Shown here: positions 46,701 through 55,260 of the stretch, piece after piece | Position numbering within the stretch: position 1 is the first letter of the stretch | How the letters are laid out: every line of letters starts with the position of its first letter | DNA from: Eledone cirrhosa | Taxonomy: Eukaryota > Mollusca > Cephalopoda > Octopoda > Eledonidae | NCBI GenBank assembly: GCA_964016885.1 | Contig: OZ024759.1 | Span: 27,558,918 to 27,622,917, forward strand | Reading direction: 5' to 3' | Length of the DNA stretch: 64,000 nt | The notes under the pieces: generated by a model | Seen by the model: only the letters and a program-made list of their open reading frames with translations | Told to the model about the DNA's origin: nothing | Databases searched by the model: none | Program-made: the position numbers and the translations under genes

Positions 46701-49700
46701 GAAGGTAGACCTCTCTTCGTTCTGACATTAAAGGATGTTTGTCCAGTAAGATTTTATGGTGTCTTTGGTGAAGGTAGACCTCTCTTCGTTCTGACATTAA
46801 AGGATGTTTGTTCAGTAATATTTTATGGTGTCTTTGGTGAAGGTAGACCTCTCTTCGTTCTGACATCAAAGGATGTTTGTCAGTAAGATTTTATGGTGTC
46901 TTTGGTGAAGGTAGACCTCTCTTCGTTCTGACATTAAAGGATGTTTGTCCAGTAAGATTTTATGGTGTCTTTGGTGAAGGTAGATATCTCTTCATTCTGA
47001 CATTAAAGGATGTTTGTCCAGTAAGATTTTATATCTTTGGTCAAGATAGTTCACTCTGGTACTTTATTTTATTGACCCCCATAAGGTTGAAAGGCAAAGC
47101 TAACCACGGCAGGATTTGAACTCAGATCATGAAGGGGCATACCCTATGCAATAAAGTATGTTGGCCGATGCTCTACCAACACTGCTAATCCACAACACAA
47201 ATAATAGGAAGAGAAGAGTTCAAGGCAACACATTGCAAATACTTAACTACAACAGGCTGTATGTATACAGAATTTACATATCTATTATACAGTCTTTTAC
47301 ATTTCTGATAAGGCTTTTGGTAGTGGTTGAAACAAGTGTGACCACATGTTCACAAAGACATACTAGCACTGAGCATCTCACCTGAATTTAATCCAATTAC
47401 GTTGTTGTCCCAGGGTCATATGATTAGGATGTGGCAGGTGAGTCAAACCTTTAAAAGAAACATTTTCTGGTTAAGAGAATTCTTGATCAGGTAGAAAATT
47501 TGGAGAATTCTTTAGGAAACAAGAATAAGTACAAGGCCAACAATTTGGTCAATTAAATCGACCCCAGTGCATTACTGGTGCTTTATTTCATCAACCTCAT
47601 AAGGATGAAAGGCAAAGCTAACCTCTGCAGGATTTGAACTCAGAATGTAAAGGGACGTAAACTATATGCTGCAAATCACGTTGTCCAACACTCTGCCGAT
47701 ATTAATAACAATAGTAGAGGACTTACAAATATATACAGGATATAGAAAATAGCACAACTAGGCATTGCACAGATATTATGAAGAGTACACTCAAAACATC
47801 AGAAACAACAACCGCAAAGAACAATACTGCATATATCCAAGGCACAAACAGCTGTCCTCTGTAATGAGGTGATGACGCACAATAACAATAAGATCAATAA
47901 TTGCTTTTTGTCATGACACCAACACTATCACTTTACACATGTGTACTGGGAGCGTTTTGTTGTGACAACTAAACAACCAACCACTTTACAGTGAAGGCTG
48001 AAGACTTCTTGTTATGTTACCTACACAACTGCAACTATATACAACAATAAAATTATCAATACAAATATATATACAACATCAATAAAATTATTAATACAAA
48101 TCTATTTACAATAATAAAAAATGTAATATTTAATAAATATATCTCACCATTTTCAGGAACATTTTCTTCCAAGATCTTCATGCCTTGTGTTGGCTACAAT
48201 AAAACATAGCAAAAGCTGTAAGAAGACAATAAGACAGTCCAGCTATTGCTAGTATGATGATGATGGTGTTGGTGTTGGTGATGATGATGATGGTAAAGGT
48301 GGAGGTGGTGATGATGGTAGTGGTAGTGGTGGTGATGATGATGGCGGTGGTGGTGGTGTTTTGATGATAGTGGTGGTGATGATGATGGCGGTGGTGGTGG
48401 TAGTGATGATGATGGTGATGGTGGTGGTAATGGTGGTGGTGGTGGTGGTGGTGTTGATGATAATGATGGTAGCGGTGGTGGTGGTGGTGATGATGATGAA
48501 TATGACAATGATGGTAGTAGTGGTGATGATGATGGTAGTGGTGGTGGTGATGATGATGAATATGACAATGATGGTGATGTTGATGATGGTAGTGGTGATG
48601 GTGATGATGATGGTGCCTGCTCATACTTATGTTAACCTTTTAGCATTTAAACCAGCTATATCTGGCCATAATTCTCTCACCTCTTTCTGTTCAAACCAGT
48701 TGTAACCTGCCACTCATGCTGATGTTAAGGTATTGTTCTCAAAATAAATAATATCAAAATCTCATAGATTCGATATGATGTCAGGTAAAACCTTTACCAC
48801 TAAAATATAGTAGTATATATAGTGTAATGTAGATGGTAAAGGGTTAATCCTAAGTCTGCTGTCAGCTCAATCAGGACTGACAGGAGCTAAATGACAACAA
48901 CAACAACTTACTGTATCTTTATGTAGCACATTTGGTAACTTCAAACTTCGCATGATTACAGTCTCTTCCAAAATGTTGAAATCAGCCTAAAAAATTAATT
49001 AAATAAATAAATTAATATTTTCTTAATAATTTAAAATCCATTTTATCATGATCACGTTGCCATAACAAAAAGCACACAGTCCACCCTGGCAAGGTGGTTA
49101 TGAAGTTGCTATAACAAAAAGCACCCAGTCTACCCTGTAAGGTGGTCATGACATTGCTATAACAAAAAGCACCCAGTCCACTCTGTAAGGTGATCATATT
49201 GGTGACACGAGAAAAACCACCCAGCCCACTCTGTAAGGTGATTGTGTCGGTGCCACGACAAAAGCACCCAGTCCACACTATAAGGTGGTTGTGCTAGTGA
49301 CAAGACAAAAGGCACCCAGTCCACCCTGTAAGGTCGTTGTGCTGGTGACAAGACAAAAGGCACCCAGTTCACCCAGTAAGGTGGTTGTGCTGGTGACCAT
49401 ACAAAAGGCACCCAGTTCACCCAGTAAGGTGGTTGTGCTAGTGACAAGACAAAAGGCATCCAGGCCACCCTGTTAGATGGTCATTTTGGTGCCATGATAA
49501 AAAGCACCAAGTCCACACTGTAACATTGGTTGGTGTTAGAAAAGACATTCAGCAGTAGAGATCAATCCCAAAATACAGATCCGTATGAGTAAGACACAGT
49601 CTCCGGACCTGACTTATCTCATAACATGACAACCCATCTAACCCATGCAAGCGTGGAAAATGGACATTAAACAATGACGATGATGATGATGTTAATGATG

Positions 49701-52700
49701 GTGATCGTGGTGGTGGTGACATGGGTATGGTTGGAGGTATATGACTAATTGGTGAAGTGTTGAGCTCACAACCATAAAGACTATACCTGAAATACAAAGG
49801 GCCAGCCTTGTCATGTTGAATCTCAATGAGAGCTACAATAAAGACATATATGTCTGTGGAATACTCAGCCACTTACACTATAACATAAGATGGACTCTAT
49901 TATAAGAACCTTTTGTTAAGTTATGTTACAAATACCAGCTTAACCTTTTATCATTTAAACCAGCTGTATCCGGCCAGAATTCTCTCACCTCTTTCTGTTC
50001 AAACCAGCTGTAATTGTCCACTCATACCTACATTAAGGTATTGTTCTCAAAATAAATAATATCAAAATCTCATAGATTCGATATTATGTGAGATAAAGCC
50101 TTTATCACGAAAATACAATAGTAAATATAGAGTAAGGTAAATGCTAAAGGGTTAATAATAAAATAATCATTTTAGTAAATCAGTCCAAATTCTTCATTAA
50201 TTGAAGAGTATTTCATTAGAAATATGGACACAAAAAGGTTAACTTTCTTCTTCTCAAGTCATCCAATGTCTTGAGGTAGTGATGAGGCATTAACAAAGTT
50301 CAAGCTTCGGAGTTCCCTGGTTGACCATTGCAGCATATAAATCCATTCCTTTGAGGCCTGTAGATGTCTTAATGGCTGATTTCAAGGTTATATACAGCTG
50401 ACCAACTCATCTCTTTGCATTCAGAGTCCAGAGGAGCAATCAGCAATCCTCCAGTGCAAGGTTTCTCAAACTTTTTCAAACACAAAACCCTATTTGGTTC
50501 AGAAACTTTTGGGGAAACCCCAAAGTCTAATACTGTTATATGATCGTAATATAAATATACTCCTCTACTATTTCCACGGAATCTCAGACACATGTTTGCG
50601 GAACCCACCTTGGGAACCACTGCTCCAGTGGGTTTATCATGGTGAGTGACATGGATGGCAAAGGGCCAGATGTTAACCTTTCTAATGAATTATAATTACT
50701 AGCAGAAAAACCACCCTTCGGGTGATTTTCTGCTAGCCTGTGTAGTGTACATATTGATATTATACGCAAGTATATATACATGTAGATATGATACATCAAA
50801 TAAAATTGTAATTGACAATATACACAGAAATTGAACGAAGACTGCGTAATCTATGATACATTAAAAAAAGACGATCATCATCATCATCATCATCAACGTT
50901 TAACGTCCGTGTTCCACGCTTGCATGGGTTTGGACGGGGGTAGTCCCACTTGAGGCAAGAGTGATTGTCTTGCTCACATAGGACTGTCTGGCAGGTTTTC
51001 TACAGTTGGATGCCCTTCCTAACACCAACCACATTTACAGTGCGGGTCTGGGAGGTTTTTACCGTGTTGCCTACACGGCCACATTACAGCGTGGACTGTG
51101 TGTTTTTTTGTCGTGACACCTACACGATCTCATTTGTTTCGGCCTGGATGGCGCGGCACCAACATAACTTTACATAGAACGGGGTGGTGTGGATGGGGTG
51201 GGGGTGGTGGCGGGACGGGGTGTAGTTTGTTAGAGATGCCTACTGGCAAGGCGGGTCTTCTCTGTTACTGAGTACCACCAAAGGTCACGGTCCAGTGACA
51301 TTGTCTTGGAGAGGTGTAAGTGTGTGAGGTCGGAGTTTATCAGCTCATCCCATGTTTTTCTAGGTCTGCCTATTCCGTGGCTACCGTCTATCTTTATTGC
51401 CCTGCACTTTGTAATACAGCTATCGACTTTCATGCGCATCACGTGTCCATACCAACGCAGCCTTCTCTCGAGTAAACAACATCTGATCCCTATTATATAT
51501 AAACTGCATTAGGAGAAAATTAGTGACGGAAATATATGAATATTTATTTAAGCGATTGGTAACCGGAAGTGTTGACATTTGAAAATTTTAAAGAAGTGAA
51601 TCTTTAAATAAGTAATAAAATATATTTAATGAACAGCCACAAAATTTAGTAGATAAATTATGTAATATTCATTCATTATTTATTCAAAGTAATCCAACTT
51701 ATTTTACTAAGGGGATAAAAAAATTATAAACCGTACGCAGTCCCGCGCTCCTTACTTTATTATAGTTTAGATTTCAGTTAAATATAAACTTACATTTAAA
51801 GTCTTTAGTGTCTGCCTCAGAGTTTTGCCACGAGGTTTCAGAATCTCCCTGGATTTCTTAACATCATCTGTTTCCTGAATAAAGATGAAAATATGTATTT
51901 GTTTATTAATGGTGTCGTCAGTATTACTCTTAGATACATGTGATGTTGATGATGATAATGATGATGAAGAAGATATATATATATATGTGTGTGTAAATAT
52001 ATATCATCATCAACATCGTTTTACTAGAGGCTAAATAACAACAACAGCAGCAGCAACATCAACAGCTACAAACATAATTGTTTCTACTTGAGGCACAAGG
52101 CCAGCAATTACCCAGTGCATTACTGGTACTTACAAACATAATGGTTTCTGATTTAAGCACAAGGTCAACAATTTTAAGGAGAAGTCCATTAAATCGACGC
52201 CAGTGCATTACTGGTACTTCATTTGATTGACTCCTTAAAGATAAAAGGCAAAGCTAACCTGGGCGGGATTTGAACTCAGATGTAACTTTTATGTCCTGAG
52301 TTCAAATCCTGCCAACAACAACATAAACAATAGTACCATCTTCCAAACTTACTTTTACTTTAGTCAAAGCAGCCATCATGCTTGCAATAGTTCTTCTTTC
52401 TTCTTCCAGTTTCTCTTTCTCCATTTTTAATTTCATCAGCCATTTGTAATCCTCTGCCTGGTATTGAAAAAAATAAAAACATAATGGACATTAGCGAGGA
52501 ACCATACATAAGTAAGGACTGTACATTAGTAAGGACTGTACATTAGTAAGGACTGTATATAAGTAAGGACTGTACATTAGTAAGGACTGTACATTAGTAA
52601 GGACTGTATATAAGTAAGGACTGTACATTAGTAAGGACTGTATATAAGTAAGGACTGTACATTAGTAAGGACTGTACATTAGTAAGGACTGTACATTAGT

Positions 52701-54479
52701 AAGGACTGTACATTAGTAAGGACTGTACATTAGTAAGGACTGTACATTAGTAAGGACTGTACATTAGTAAGGACTGTACATTAGTAAGGACCGTACATTA
52801 GTAAGGACTGTACATTAGTAAGGACTGTACATTAGTAAGGACTGTACATTAGTAAGGACTGTACATTAGTAAGGACTGTACATTAGTAAGGACTGTACAT
52901 TAGTAAGGACTGTATTTTAGTAAGGACTGTACATTAGTAAAGACTGTACATTAGTAAGGACCGTACATTAGTAAGGACTGTATATTAGTAAGGACTGTAC
53001 ATTAGTAAGGACTGTACATTAGTAAGGACTGTATTTTAGTAAGGACTGTACATTAGTAAAGACTGTACATTAGTAAGGACCGTACATTAGTAAGGACTGT
53101 ATATTAGTAAGGACTGTACATTAGTAATGACTGTATATTAGTAAGGACTGTACATTAGTAAGGACTGTACATAAGTAAGGACTGTACATTAGTAATGACT
53201 GTACATAGGACTGTATATAAGTAAGGACTGTACATTAGTAAGGACTGTACATTAGTAAGGACTGTACATTAGTAAGGGCTGTACATTAGTAAGGACTGTA
53301 CATTAGTAAGGACTGTACATTAGTAAGGACTGTATATAAGTAAGGACTGTACATTAGTAAGGACTGTACATTAGTAAGGACTGTATATAAGTAAGGACTG
53401 TACATAAGTAAGGACTGTACATTAGTAAGTACTGTACATTAGTAAGGACTCTACATTAGTAAGGACTGTACATAAGTAAGGACTGTACATTAGTAAGGAC
53501 TGTACATTAGTAAGGACTGTACATAAGTAAGGACTGTACATTAGTAAGGACTGTACATTAGTAAGGACTGTACATAAGTAAGGACTGTACATTAGTAATG
53601 ACCACATTAGTAAGGACTGTATATTAGTAAGGAGTGTACATAAGTAAGGACTACATTAGTAATGACTGTACATAGGACTGTATATAAGAAGGGAGTGTAT
53701 ATAAAGATTGTATAGAGGGGAGTGTAAATAAGGACTGTATAAGGGGAGGACTATATATAAGGAGTGTTTATAAGGAGCATATTCCTGGCCTGTCCAGGAG
53801 ATTAGCAGCCCCACTTCAGTACTGACTTGGTTTATGTAGACCTGTCCAACCCTAGCTAGCAGAGTAAGCAGACATTAAAACAATGATGGTGATGATGAAG
53901 ATAAAGATTATGATGATGATGATAGTCATGAAGATTAAGAAGATGATGATGATGATGATGATGATGATGGTGATAATGGTGATTGATAATGATGAAGATG
54001 ACTATGATGATGATGATGGTGATGATGATAATGAAGATGACAATGACGATGATGATGATGATAAAATGTACAATATATAAACAACAACTCACCAAATCTT
54101 CTAAATTCATCTTTACACAGTTCCGAACACTTGTATTGGTTTTCAGCTCATCCAGGTTTTGGAATCTTTCTGCTAGATTTAACGAGACATTTACGACTGG
54201 CGTGCGGCTCTCCTCAGAACGATTTACATAGAGTGAGGATGTAGAATGGCATCGAATGGGCTGAAGTCCACAATACCATAATTTGAAGGCACCGTTGGTT
54301 CTCTGAGGTCTAGAACCAACCAATAAATTCTTCCTTGGTATCAATGTCAAACAGCGAGATAATACTCCTGTTGACTTCTGATCCATGAGAAGTTTTCGAG
54401 TTGATAGCCTGAAAGCAGCCATCTTGTATGACATAACACTATTGGTATCTCTATAACGAGGGATGATGGTACTGGTCAC
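27052..54479 (-). CDS. Mitochondrial seryl-tRNA synthetase-like protein (SLIMP/SARS2-like), 3' end missing
   Basis: At least fifteen exons with matching phases encode about 490 residues in SerRS order. These are an Arg/Lys/Ser-rich N-terminus fitting a mitochondrial presequence, the coiled-coil tRNA-binding arm, class II motif 1 (GAYFLLGPLAWLERKF ... MGFQQIICPEIF), motif 2 region, a FYSDLNLPARLVVLP strand, and motif 3-like VSRMLAFFMEYG. Canonical SerRS has a TxE serine-binding motif (GTSE) and RxE in motif 2; here these read GISS and YCPV. The protein is therefore probably unable to activate serine and resembles SLIMP, a SerRS paralogue described in insects that binds SerRS2 and acts in mitochondria. 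The Glu of KVE (here KCE) and the motif 3 Arg remain. A linking exon between 29573 and 27126 and the terminal exon are not found. The gene converges on the adaptor gene. Confidence 0.8.
27335..28060. repeat. Diverged tandem repeat split by the solo LTR
   Basis: Units with ggtctttccattactgatat, tatctgtcagtcacaa and gagctgattgtcagatcaga recur at 27410, 27480, 27560 and 28010, with the LTR inserted at 27649. Confidence 0.7.
27649..27989. mobile_element. Solo LTR
   Basis: 341 bp beginning TGTAGCGG and ending CGCTATA, with aaac on both sides, a TATA box (cctataaaac, about 27725) and GC-rich leader. It splits a short repeated sequence (aagaaaactatatttcca). The 3' CA appears mutated to TA. It fits a gypsy-type solo LTR. 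Confidence 0.6.
28234..28891. mobile_element. TTAA MITE interrupted by two SINEs
   Basis: MITE pieces 28234-28264, 28491-28667 and 28856-28891. A tRNA-SINE occupies 28265-28490 (+), and an OR2-like SINE 28668-28855 (-) is flanked by a perfect 16-bp duplication agtatatatagagtaa (28652-28667, 28856-28871). Confidence 0.8.
29000..29226. mobile_element. TTAA MITE with inserted SINE tail
   Basis: Left part 29000-29074 and right part 29148-29226 of the MITE surround a truncated OR2-like SINE tail (about 29075-29147). A degraded SINE follows at 29235-29360. Confidence 0.65.
29365..29525. repeat. About 73-bp tandem repeat
   Basis: Units with ctaaccaggtgtactaaggt and gtgagtgaac, two and a half copies, on the downstream side of SerRS-like exon 14. 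Confidence 0.7.
29573..29606 (-). CDS. SerRS-like exon 14 (short)
   Basis: The acceptor is attcgcag/GTGGCT and the donor GTAG/GTGAGA; phase 0 in, 1 out, 34 bp. VASVYLTGTFV fits the SerRS EVSSCSN.TDFQ position. It lies 9.4 kb beyond exon 13, across the giant 22-bp array. The call is moderate because the exon is short. Confidence 0.55.
29596..29715. repeat. 42-bp repeat containing exon 14's splice acceptor
   Basis: cacctg(c/t)gaattggaaatgaa occurs at 29604, 29646 and 29687. On the gene strand each copy reads tttcatttccaatt..cag/GTG. Confidence 0.75.
30757..30924. mobile_element. hAT-type MITE
   Basis: 168 bp with ends cagggtttccccaaa and tttgggaagcactg; flanks gtttagag and gcttagag differ at one of eight bases, an 8-bp target duplication. 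Confidence 0.7.
31180..31400 (-). mobile_element. OR2-like SINE
   Basis: Full-length minus-strand copy, head ttggcagtattggtagagag at 31395, tail gcctaaagtagaaacaatta. A second partial tail copy precedes it at 31178-31205. Confidence 0.7.
31540..31770. repeat. (GA)n-rich tract
   Basis: Purine-rich gagagagaggaaga sequence leading into the 22-bp array. Confidence 0.8.
31862..38162. repeat. Giant 22-bp minisatellite, about 6.3 kb
   Basis: Unit gaggagstggtgtggtggtgat (s = c or g) with 25-bp and other variants, about 280 copies, in the 10-kb intron between SerRS-like exons 13 and 14. The CT-rich minus strand has no stop in any frame, so a 2254-codon ORF (31420-38184) crosses it; this is a by-product. 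Composition shifts along the array: gggagtggt units cluster at its ends and near 32860 and 37080. Confidence 0.9.
38275..38822. repeat. Direct repeats flanking the RT fragment
   Basis: 38290-38405 and 38715-38822 share aatggaataatt, ttgtttattayrtaattaaata and ccatgaaacctt-like sequence. Confidence 0.65.
38428..38640 (+). pseudogene. LINE reverse transcriptase fragment
   Basis: Frame pieces read SLRNLGVEERLVRTVQTLYR and AVSKVRVG, followed by a frame with VHQGSVLSPLLFI-like residues (RT motif B region), then (GAT)n. It lies between two copies of another repeat (38275-38410, 38715-38822). Confidence 0.65.
39017..39110 (-). CDS. SerRS-like exon 13
   Basis: The acceptor is ctttcag/ACTTGT and the donor CCG/GTAATG; phase 2 in, 0 out. 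It encodes LVVLPASQLHVSECKKVIVE then VWAPSQQKYLP, matching the SerRS DiE.W.P....Y.EV strand. Confidence 0.83.
39790..40005 (-). mobile_element. OR2-like SINE
   Basis: Minus-strand copy with head ggcagaatcggtagagcatt, B box gagttcaaatcc and tail ttggccttgggct. Confidence 0.65.
40093..40199 (-). CDS. SerRS-like exon 12 (after motif 2)
   Basis: The acceptor is atttccag/TGTGAA and the donor CCAG/GTAAAA; phase 0 in, 2 out. It encodes CEVCSVCHDESSSDDQFQQL, then WNFYSDLNLPA, matching the SerRS VEMF.....S...F.ELL......F...LGLPyR region. Confidence 0.87.
40303..41265. repeat. CCA-rich array with about 200-bp higher-order period
   Basis: The landmark ccaaccactgtcattatcac (or with a tcaacc start) recurs near 40494, 40697, 40892 and 41097, each in a block containing caccttccaccaccactgcc and catcaccatgccaatcgctg. 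It lies in the SerRS-like intron between exons 11 and 12, right after exon 12's acceptor side. Confidence 0.85.
41500..42020. repeat. Two copies of a dispersed repeat
   Basis: 41515-41740 and 41780-42015 share ctccttgtgga, catttttaaaacctggc, aggtctgaacacag and gaattgac.c.agta.t.gac. Other copies are at 10740-10990 and 27190-27330. Confidence 0.65.
42151..42203 (-). CDS. SerRS-like exon 11 (motif 2 loop)
   Basis: The acceptor is tttttcag/TTCAAT and the donor AAG/GTGAAA; phase 1 in, 0 out, 53 bp. It encodes VQSSCADIGLYNTSQTTK, aligning with the SerRS GL.R.HQF.K loop and joining exon 12's CEVC. Four further copies of the acceptor and exon body lie immediately upstream on the gene strand. Confidence 0.78.
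42155..42450 (-). repeat. 57-bp tandem copies of SerRS-like exon 11 and its acceptor
   Basis: Five units start (ttgagagg) at 42159, 42218, 42275, 42332 and 42389; the first is the real exon. The others carry tctcag/TTCAGTTCAGTTGTAC and stay open in the exon's frame because 57 is 19 codons. Confidence 0.85.
43189..43266 (-). CDS. SerRS-like exon 10 (degenerate motif 2)
   Basis: The acceptor is tttgtag/CTTTTC and the donor CCTG/GTATGA; phase 1 in and out, 78 bp. FLTRMSVDCKSLPQTYFSIG then KTYCP aligns with SerRS LP.RYAGFSTCFRRE. The invariant motif 2 Arg and Glu of FRxE are absent (YCPV). Confidence 0.83.
43316..43706 (-). mobile_element. tRNA-derived SINE (third family), near full length
   Basis: The minus strand runs from the A-box head at 43706 through gggcatccagctgtagaaat, cccatgctagcttggaag and acgtaaaatggtgatgatg. 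It gives the complete head-to-tail order of this family. Confidence 0.65.
43849..44063. mobile_element. TTAA MITE
   Basis: Full-length copy with TTAA ends in a SerRS-like intron; the flanks (tgtaaaaattt) on both sides are also similar to each other. Confidence 0.7.
44219..44549. mobile_element. hAT-type MITE (Charlie-like ends)
   Basis: 331 bp with cagcgtttctcaacc and its inverse ggttgagaaacgctg at the ends; flanks ctctcatc and ctctaatc form an 8-bp duplication with one change. Confidence 0.8.
44594..44678 (-). CDS. SerRS-like exon 9 (degenerate serine-binding TxE region)
   Basis: The acceptor is ttttgtag/ATTTAC and the donor GCAG/GTAGGG; phase 0 in, 1 out. It encodes IYTLENSEENPKIEHLTHLV, then GISSMSFA. 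In active SerRS this is L.GTSE..LA; Thr and Glu of TxE bind serine and are replaced here by Ile and Ser. Confidence 0.85.
45221..45495 (+). mobile_element. tRNA-derived SINE (third family)
   Basis: The A box is ggcttagtggttagagcatt and the B box gttgtgagttcaattctcag; the tail is gcacccagcactcactgtaa. It is followed by a long G run. Reverse copies are at 26068-26393 and 43316-43706. It sits in a SerRS-like gene intron. Confidence 0.65.
45578..45613 (-). CDS. SerRS-like exon 8 (12-codon mini-exon)
   Basis: The acceptor is tgtctag/GAGGGA and the donor AAG/GTGAGA; phase 0, 36 bp. EGCGVDITDSEK continues the SerRS 'vv.GCG' sequence directly from exon 7. Confidence 0.75.
46175..46316 (-). CDS. SerRS-like exon 7 (class II motif 1)
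   Basis: The acceptor is ttttgcag/TGATAT and the donor ATG/GTAGGG; phase 2 in, 0 out. It encodes DIGHGAYFLLGPLAWLERKF, then INHFSES, MGFQQIICPEIFKTVVM. The 'G.yFL.G.lA.LE' and 'GF..i.P' pattern is SerRS motif 1, the dimer interface. Confidence 0.9.
46404..47045. repeat. 69-bp tandem repeat in SerRS-like intron
   Basis: Nine units, e.g. at 46481, 46550, 46619 and 46688 (tggtgtctttggtgaaggta). 69 bp is 23 codons, giving a repetitive minus ORF. Confidence 0.85.
47050..47195 (-). mobile_element. OR2-like SINE, 3' truncated
   Basis: Head gcagtgttggtagagcatcg on the minus strand and B box gagttcaaatcctgcc. It abuts the 69-bp array. Confidence 0.6.
47382..47448 (-). CDS. SerRS-like exon 6
   Basis: The acceptor is tttaaag/GTTTGA and the donor TTCAG/GTGAGA; phase 1 in, 2 out, 67 bp. 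It encodes LTHLPHPNHMTLGQQRNWIK, the segment before motif 1. Confidence 0.75.
47525..47705 (-). mobile_element. OR2-like SINE
   Basis: Minus-strand B box gagttcaaatcctgcagagg, gcctttcatccttatgaggt, tail ttgttggccttgtact. Confidence 0.6.
48148..48193 (-). CDS. SerRS-like exon 5
   Basis: The acceptor is attgtag/CCAACA and the donor AATG/GTGAGA; phase 0 in, 1 out, 46 bp. It encodes PTQGMKILEENVPEN, the SerRS 'P.G' linker after LPN. Confidence 0.75.
48245..48615. repeat. (GGT/GAT)n array in SerRS-like intron
   Basis: Starts about 55 bp upstream of exon 5's acceptor on the gene strand; contains gaatatgacaatgatggt twice. Confidence 0.85.
48632..48847. mobile_element. TTAA MITE
   Basis: Full-length copy with TTAA ends, immediately after a (GGT/GAT)n array. 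Confidence 0.7.
48912..48986 (-). CDS. SerRS-like exon 4 (arm to catalytic domain)
   Basis: The acceptor is ttttttag/GCTGAT and the donor ACA/GTAAGT; phase 0, 25 codons. It ends SLKLPNVLHKDT, matching the SerRS LPN...H segment that follows the arm. Confidence 0.82.
49085..49510. repeat. 48- to 59-bp tandem repeats
   Basis: Units with gcacccagtccaccctgtaa and ggtggttgtgctggtgac; an expansion of a SINE module. A SINE-type tail (cccatgcaagcgtggaaaat then GAT repeats) follows at 49630-49700. Confidence 0.8.
49940..50155. mobile_element. TTAA MITE
   Basis: Full-length copy with TTAA ends, same orientation as 13741. Confidence 0.7.
50457..50622. mobile_element. hAT-type MITE with perfect 8-bp duplication
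   Basis: 166 bp, related to 30757-30924 throughout, flanked on both sides by ctccagtg (50449-50456 and 50623-50630). Confidence 0.8.
50876..51165 (-). mobile_element. SINE-like element with (ATG)n tail
   Basis: Reverse-strand copy of the 5090-5365 element, sharing the same module order over about 270 bp. Confidence 0.6.
51225..51490 (-). pseudogene. LINE ORF2 C-terminal fragment
   Basis: On the minus strand: LRWYGHVMRMK-like, GIGRPRKTWDELINSDLTHL, then RDLWW and EKTRLASRHL. It is the same domain as 4330-4933 but from a different, truncated copy. A (GAT)n-tailed module lies beside it at 50876-51165. Confidence 0.7.
51794..51874 (-). CDS. SerRS-like exon 3 (coiled-coil arm, return helix)
   Basis: The acceptor is ttattcag/GAAACAG and the donor AAT/GTAAGT; phase 0, 27 codons. 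It encodes ETDDVKKSREILKPRGKTLR, fitting the returning helix of the arm. Confidence 0.78.
52075..52300 (-). mobile_element. OR2-like SINE with extra tail copy
   Basis: Copy at 52136-52300 plus a partial tail copy at 52075-52133; both carry ggcacaagg...cagtgcattactgg on the + strand. Confidence 0.6.
52353..52457 (-). CDS. SerRS-like exon 2 (coiled-coil arm)
   Basis: The acceptor is ataccag/GCAGAGG and the donor AAA/GTAAGT; phase 0, 35 codons. The charged heptad-like sequence MKLKMEKEKLEEERRTIASM is the long antiparallel coiled coil that SerRS uses to grip the tRNA-Ser variable arm. Confidence 0.8.
52510..53650. repeat. 17-bp minisatellite, over 1.1 kb
   Basis: Unit gtaaggactgtacatta, more than 60 copies with tacata and tatata variants, beginning about 50 bp upstream of exon 2's acceptor on the gene strand. 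Confidence 0.9.
53880..54065. repeat. (GAT)n array next to SerRS-like exon 1
   Basis: Begins about 28 bp after the exon 1 donor (54093); purely intronic. Confidence 0.85.
54093..54479 (-). CDS. SerRS-like exon 1 (presequence and start of the arm)
   Basis: ATG at 54479 with an in-frame TGA a few codons upstream; donor TTG/GTGAGT, phase 0. Met at 54434 or 54422 could also start; MAAFRLSTRKLLMDQ begins an Arg/Lys/Ser-rich, acid-poor stretch typical of mitochondrial targeting. It ends SVRNCVKMNLEDL. The 3' flank continues into a (GAT)n-type array. Confidence 0.8.
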
Positions 54480-54989
54480 TTGGGATCACAAGGGGATCAG
54501 TAGCTAGGATTACAGTTGTTAGATTTATTCAGTAGAACAAAGCTAAGGATAATCCTCTTGTAAATTATCTTGAGAAGATGCCATACTGTAAAATATGAAA
54601 ATAGAAATAAAATTAATATAGAGGATCGAGACCTCTGGCATTACGCAGTAATATAGAAGACCCGCCTTCCCATGTGCATGGGTTGAAGCATACACCCCAA
54701 TATGCACCTCTCCCTCCACTATTCCAAACACCTCCCACGTCCTAACACCCCACCCTTCATTCATGACCTTATACCCTTTTCACCCCAGCCCCCAGTCAAC
54801 AGCCTATACTGTAAAGTGATCATTTTGGTACCATGATAAAAAGCACCCAGTCCACACTGTAAATGTAGTTGAGCACTTGTTAGAATGTAGGAACATGTGT
54901 AAGTGAGGAGCCCTTAGTAGCATACAGGAAAATAAAATAATGATTTCTTTATTTATGTTTTTATTTGATCAACAGCTTCCTTTTTATGC

Positions 54990-55260
54990 CGGTCATCATC
55001 GAGACCTCTGGTGTCCTTGGTCTCCACATTGCGGAATTCCTCTGCAAAATCAGAAAAACAGCAATCAACCTATCCGAAGCACCCATTGAAGTGGGGTGGT
55101 GGAGGCCTTGGATGTCCTTGGTCCCCACACTGCCGAATTCCTCTGCAAAATCAGAAAGACAGCACAAAGCCCTCCTGAGGAAGGAACCCTGTGAAGTGGG
55201 GTGGCTGGAGACCTCGGATGTCCATAGTCCCCACACTGCCGAATTCCTCTGCAAAATCCC
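54990..55260. repeat. About 103-bp tandem repeat
   Basis: gaattcctctgcaaaatc at 55034, 55135 and 55241 marks two and a half units. Confidence 0.8.

Noticed and set aside
46615..46869. Minus ORF with 23-residue repeats as a gene
   Set aside because: 69-bp tandem repeat inside an intron, no start context or flanking homology.
52510..53650. CRISPR-like array
   Set aside because: Contiguous 17-bp tandem repeat without unique spacers, in an animal intron.
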